Below, piece by piece: positions 59,651 to 64,000 of a DNA stretch of 64,000 nucleotides (position 1 is its first letter; each line of letters opens with the position of its first letter). Both the position numbers and the translations under genes were made by a program. The notes beneath the pieces are model-generated. The model was not told the DNA's origin, made no database searches, and was given only the letters and a program-made list of their open reading frames with translations. The stretch comes from Zanthoxylum bungeanum (Eukaryota; Streptophyta; Magnoliopsida; Sapindales; Rutaceae): assembly GCA_019454045.1 (NCBI GenBank), contig SKCR01048582.1:1-64000 (forward strand), written 5' to 3'.

Positions 59651-62600
59651 ATGAAGACCCCTGCAGCTTTCATTTCCCAAAAACCTCATTCTCCACTCGT
59701 TGTCAAATTCACCAGCAATCCAAAGCTCTTATACAAAAACAAAAGCCAAATTATTCAGTGTGGCCAGATCAAGAGCTTTGAAAATCAACCTCAGAAATGG
59801 AGCATTGAATTTAAGTCTGGATCGGAGCCTATTCAGTTGATTCAAAATTCTACGTCGACCTCCGCCACGTCTGCGTCGGAATCGGCTGCCAGGACTATGA
59901 AAAAGGTCTGCCTCTTTTACTGTCCCGAAACTCAGGCGCTCGCCGATAGAGTTGCTGCTCAGTCTGATGCCATCCAGCTACGGAGCATCAACTGGAGGTT
60001 ACTTTATATTTGTTTTTCCCATTTTTTATTTCTAAATTTTATGCAAAATATATGAGAATTGGTCATTTTTTTTTCAGATGCTTTTATTTTTTAGTCAAAC
60101 TTTTATGATCTGACCAAAAAAAGCGCTGATTTATGATTTTACCCTCCCTCTGTAAATCAACTCGAAATTGGACCTTTTGTTGGGCCCACACCTAAGAGGC
60201 ATTGGAGGTAGTCGTTTCCATCCTGAGTAGTATCCTAGGAGTTGTTCTGTAGCCAAAATCCCCATAATGGTTTTTTACTCAAGGTGGTTGAATTATTTGT
60301 GATATGATTAATTCCTTAAGCTTGTGTACTTGAATAGATTATTCAGTATTTATGAACAGGCTTTATAAAATTGTGTACTCATTTACTAAGCTTGGTTATT
60401 TTGAGTTGAGCGATTGATTCAAGTTCTAGTTATTGTCTTTAACATATTTATGCAATTTAATACTTTTAGGAAATTCGATGATGGATTCCCCAACTTATTT
60501 ATACCGAATGCACATGGAATTCGTGGACAACATGTAGCTTTCTTGGCCTCGTTTAGTTCCCCGAGTAAAATTTTTGAGCAACTATCCGTCATCTACGCGT
60601 TGCCAAAACTGTTCATCTCTTCTTTCACACTTGTCCTCCCTTTCTTTCCCACGGGCACTTCTGAACGCATGGAGGATGAGGGAGATGTTGCGACAGCTTT
60701 TACTCTTGCTAGGATCCTGTCAAATATACCAACTTCCAGGGGAGGACCAACTAGCTTAGTGACATTTGATATACATGCATTGCAGGTTTGTTGTTTTGAA
60801 TGATTTATTCTGCTAGTTAATTAGCAATTTCTTTTCTTTTATGGGTTTATATTTTTCTTTTATCGCTTTGGTTGTGATGATTTTCTAACTATCTCACATG
60901 GCTTGTTTTGTGATTTCTTAGGAGAGGTTCTACTTTGGTGATACGATTTTACCATGTTTCGGAAGTGGGATACCTTTGCTATTAAATAGGCTCCAACAGC
61001 TCCCTGATTCTGACAATGTAAGTATTTTTTTCCATTTTACTTGGATGATTTTAACTTTTGAAACACCAGGGGCAACAGTTCTTAAAGCATCCACACAAGC
61101 AGAGTAATTTTTGTTGACCTAAATTAGGAATATAGCCGCTACAAATCATCTTCATTTGTCCTTAAAACTTGACAGAGTCGGATCTGAAGTTCGTTCTCCA
61201 CCTGTTTTGATGTGTTAACCACATCATGAACATATAGATCATCAGTATAGTATGAGTGTGTCATGTGTGCTTTTCCTTTTACTGAAGTTTTGCTAATAAG
61301 TACAGAGTTAAAGTAACATTTTTTTTAGTAGACTAAGTTTAAGATCCCTTAAAGGAGTTGCTGCTCATCGGGGATGTAATTTTTTTTATTCGAGTCCATC
61401 CCTAAATACTAGGTGACTAAGGACTCCTCTTTTATGTTTCACATATTAATCTGGATTCAAAAGTCAGTCTTTTTCAGGTAATTGTTTACCTGTTACTAGG
61501 AGTAGAAGTTGGAATTCTTATTGACTTGATTGTTAAATCGAATGAGATTAATTACTTCAAGAGAACCTTTTTTTTTCACAATAAGTGCTCTGTTCTAATT
61601 TTCTTCAGTTTTTCAGATATCCATAGCTTTTCCTGATGATGGTGCGTGGAAACGATTTCATAAGCAGCTGCAGCATTTTCCGATGGTATTGTATATTATC
61701 CATGTTCAAGGATGCTTAAAGTCACTTGTATTGCGTCCATCTTGCATCAGATTACAAAAAAGTCTGTTGGAATAAATAATATATGCTTGAATTCTCATGT
61801 TTCCTTGAATGATATTTTGCAAACTAGAGAGAGCAAGTGATTTGTGTTTCATGGCAGAATACAGGAATGAGGTTCCGGATACAATGAAATTTTCACCTGT
61901 TTCTGAGACCATTATCACCATAAAATTATTACCAAGATGTAACCATGTGAAAAAAAAAAAGCATTTTACGGGATGATATTTGATTACTGCACAATTTACC
62001 ATCCAGCAGGTTTTTTAATGACCTGTAGATCTCCAGTTAACTGCTTTGGGTCACAAGCCTGCTGAGGTGGATGGGATTAGGAATTTTATCTGTAACAAAA
62101 TCTGAAGTGGGTGGATATGATATTGTGGTTATCAGTGTTCTAAAATGCGCTAGGCGCTAGTTGGGCGGCGACCCAGCGCCTAGGCGGGGCCTACACGGTT
62201 AATCGAAAATTGAGAATTTCTATAATTAGGTTTAAGATTTGGTATGATTTAGAGAAATTAATCATAGATAAATGTTATTTGAGTAATGGCTAATATTTAT
62301 AAATGGTTAATTTGGTGAGAAACTAACAAAAATAGAAAAAAGATTAGATTTTTGAAAATAGGGTTTATGCTCTAATTTGAGATTTTTTCAAATTGATGAG
62401 TTAGAGAGTTAATTTTATAAAATTAAGGTTAGGGTTAGGATTGGGGTGTGTTCGGCCGAAAAAAGCAATTAATTTCGAATTCTGCATCGGTCAATGGCGG
62501 TTGACCGATGAATTTGCGACGAGCGCCTGGCCCCAAATCGTTGGGGCGAGGCGCGGCGGCCATAGGCCGCCGAACCTATATGCGCCGCCTAGGCGGGGCT

Positions 62601-64000
62601 TTTAAGAACACTGGTGGTTATCTGTTTGCCAAGGAGAGAAAAGCAACCTTGTTTGAGGGGTTGGTGTTATTCAATTATTGTATTCCTGATAGCTATGGAT
62701 CCAGTGTATTTCTTGCAGTTGCAATGGCTTAAAGAATCTGCTTGATGTGCTTTGAGACATTGTTCTTTAGTTCGCGGTGATAGATATGCTTGTGTTTCTT
62801 ACACCTTAGTGTTGCATAACATCTTGTTATATTTATATACTAGGGTGCCTTGCGTAGATTTTTCATATCATTGTTATGCAGATTGTTTGTAATAAAGTTC
62901 GGGAAGGCAACCAAAGGATTGTACGCATCAAGGAGGGAGACCCTCGAGGACGGCACATTGTGATCGTTGATGATCTGGTTCAATCAGGTGGCACTCTCAT
63001 TGAATGTCAGGTATACAACTTTTTGTTCTGTGTTGCACATTTCCCATTTCAATTCTGTTAATCTAGATCTCAAAAACTATGAAGGAATATAATATGCCCT
63101 GGGGAAGAAACGTGATTTTAGTGAAAAAGGAATAATGAGTTTATATACTCCTAAATTTGAGATATTAAAGGTTTCCATTTTAATTGGTGTCACATTTTAT
63201 AAGTTCATTCATATTATAGTTAGGGTGCTCTGTTCCTAGTCTCACCGGAGAGGCCTGCATTATGGGAACCAGATAGGATCTGATTAAACAGTTTACTGCA
63301 CTGTTTGCCTGTGTCATGGTCAGAGAAATGATCATAGACTCGCAACTCCAAAGTGTTGTAGAGATGGGGGGAAGGCTAGGGAATGCACTAGAAAAAAACA
63401 TTTACTACTTTGTAGTAGGACCAAACTTTTGGAATCGGATTAATATCGAAAACCACAATTATCCTGTATTAATTGGAACACTGTTGCCTTGAGATATTTA
63501 GAGTGGCTGAACTTCAAAGTCATGAGAGCTTCTATATAGGTTTTTAACTATGATATACTTGTATTAAAAGGATAGCCCAGCAGACGAGGCTTCCCACACT
63601 GTTGGCTCTGGGCTGGGGAGGATTCAATGTACGCAACCATTATGGGTTCTGTGGCTCTGATATACTTTTATTGATTTGGAAAATTGTTTTATGGTGATTG
63701 ATGAACTTCAAAGTTGTGAGAGCTTCTATCTCAACCAACAAAACAATGTTCTCGTCAAGTGATTTCATACTGTCTGGTATGGAACCAATTAACCTTGTGT
63801 TACCTTTATGTCTTTTAGAAAGTGCTAGCAGCCCACGGAGCAGCCAAAATAAGCGCTTATGTGACACATGGAATTTTTCCTAACACGTCGTGGGAAAGAT
63901 TTAAGCAAGATAATGGAGGTATTACATACATAAACTCACTCAGTAGCTACCTTGCGTTGTCGTTGTCGTTTTTTTCTTTTCTTCTTTTTAATTCTTTTCA
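59651..64000 (+). CDS. PRS3: Ribose-phosphate pyrophosphokinase (class II, PRS3-like), unit 2, partial at window end
   Basis: Exons: 59651-59997, 60470-60785, 60922-61017, 61617-61685, 62882-63010 and 63819-63918. The seventh exon (134 bp in unit 1) falls beyond 64000. The visible exons encode the same residues 1-352 as unit 1, including the PRPP loop [13 protein letters not shown], and the splice sites are conserved. Introns differ by a few indels: one T fewer in intron 3, and a 4-bp net change in intron 5 near 63610-63655. Nothing in the visible part suggests a pseudogene, so if the duplication is real the plant has two apparently intact copies in tandem. Confidence 0.9.
62133..62613. mobile_element. 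hAT-type MITE in PRS3 intron 4, unit 2
   Basis: Same element and 8-bp duplication gtggttat as at 37784-38264, so it predates the duplication. Confidence 0.9.

Larger units (their letters stand above)
42152..64000 (+). repeat. Tandem duplication, unit 2 (runs off the window)
   Basis: It begins in the shared gaatcaacc (15602-15610 and 42152-42160) and follows unit 1 to the window end, where 64000 corresponds to 39647. It lacks the solo LTR of unit 1. PRS3 exon sequences look identical in both units; elsewhere there are scattered substitutions and short indels. Confidence 0.95.

Overview
This window is nuclear DNA of a flowering plant, most likely a eudicot. It is AT-rich, with spliced genes (GT-AG introns), nested Ty1/copia-type LTR retrotransposons, solo LTRs and hAT-type MITEs. 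No RNA gene, CRISPR array or prokaryotic feature was seen. Only two host genes are recognisable: a plant class II ribose-phosphate pyrophosphokinase (PRS3-like, + strand, seven exons) and, facing it, the 3' part of an anthranilate phosphoribosyltransferase-like (TrpD/GT3 fold) gene on the - strand.

Layout. (1) 1-27684 is the body of one old, decayed copia element on the - strand: integrase at 1-747, GAG-pre-integrase at 14084-14256, protease at 19493-20440, gag at 26803-27303, PBS at 27304-27318, then its LTR. It is split by three independent insertions, each with a target-site duplication (TSD). These are a second copia element (753-14078, TSD catta), a 5.2 kb LTR-like insertion (14257-19492, TSD catgg) and a third copia element, 'element A' (20441-26797, TSD ataat). 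Two of them carry further nested insertions. The copia at 753-14078 holds a solo LTR (4942-8491, TSD gatac) that itself holds another (6249-7593, TSD cttac). The 14257-19492 insertion holds a hAT MITE (14294-14859, 8-bp TSD) and a solo LTR (16495-18665, TSD cttat). (2) 27690-33470 is a gag-only copia derivative (TSD gtgac). (3) 33478-35300 is the PRS3 upstream region. (4) 35301-39877 is PRS3, with a hAT MITE in intron 4. (5) 40607-42121 is the truncated TrpD-like gene.

At 42151/42152 the sequence jumps back to the equivalent of position 15602 and repeats nearly identically to the end of the window. The result is a direct tandem duplication: unit 1 is 15602-42151 and unit 2 is 42152 to beyond 64000, offset about 24.35 kb. 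Unit 2 lacks the 2.17 kb solo LTR of unit 1 and shows the clean empty site. It holds a second PRS3 copy whose last exon lies beyond the window. The duplication may be real or may be two haplotypes assembled head-to-tail; the sequence alone cannot decide.

The most unusual signals are in element A. Just after its left LTR is a 13-nt stretch perfectly complementary to a segment inside the LTR, in the geometry of a self-primed reverse transcription, with no visible tRNA-Met site. Its leader has six 52-53 bp GTTCGAAC-rich repeats followed by an intron-like segment. The same repeat module occurs, inverted, in the LTRs of the otherwise unrelated gag-only element. The solo LTR at 16495-18665 carries a dense array of ACGT-core motifs.

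The two host genes make and (by family) may use PRPP, so their adjacency is noted, but it may be chance.
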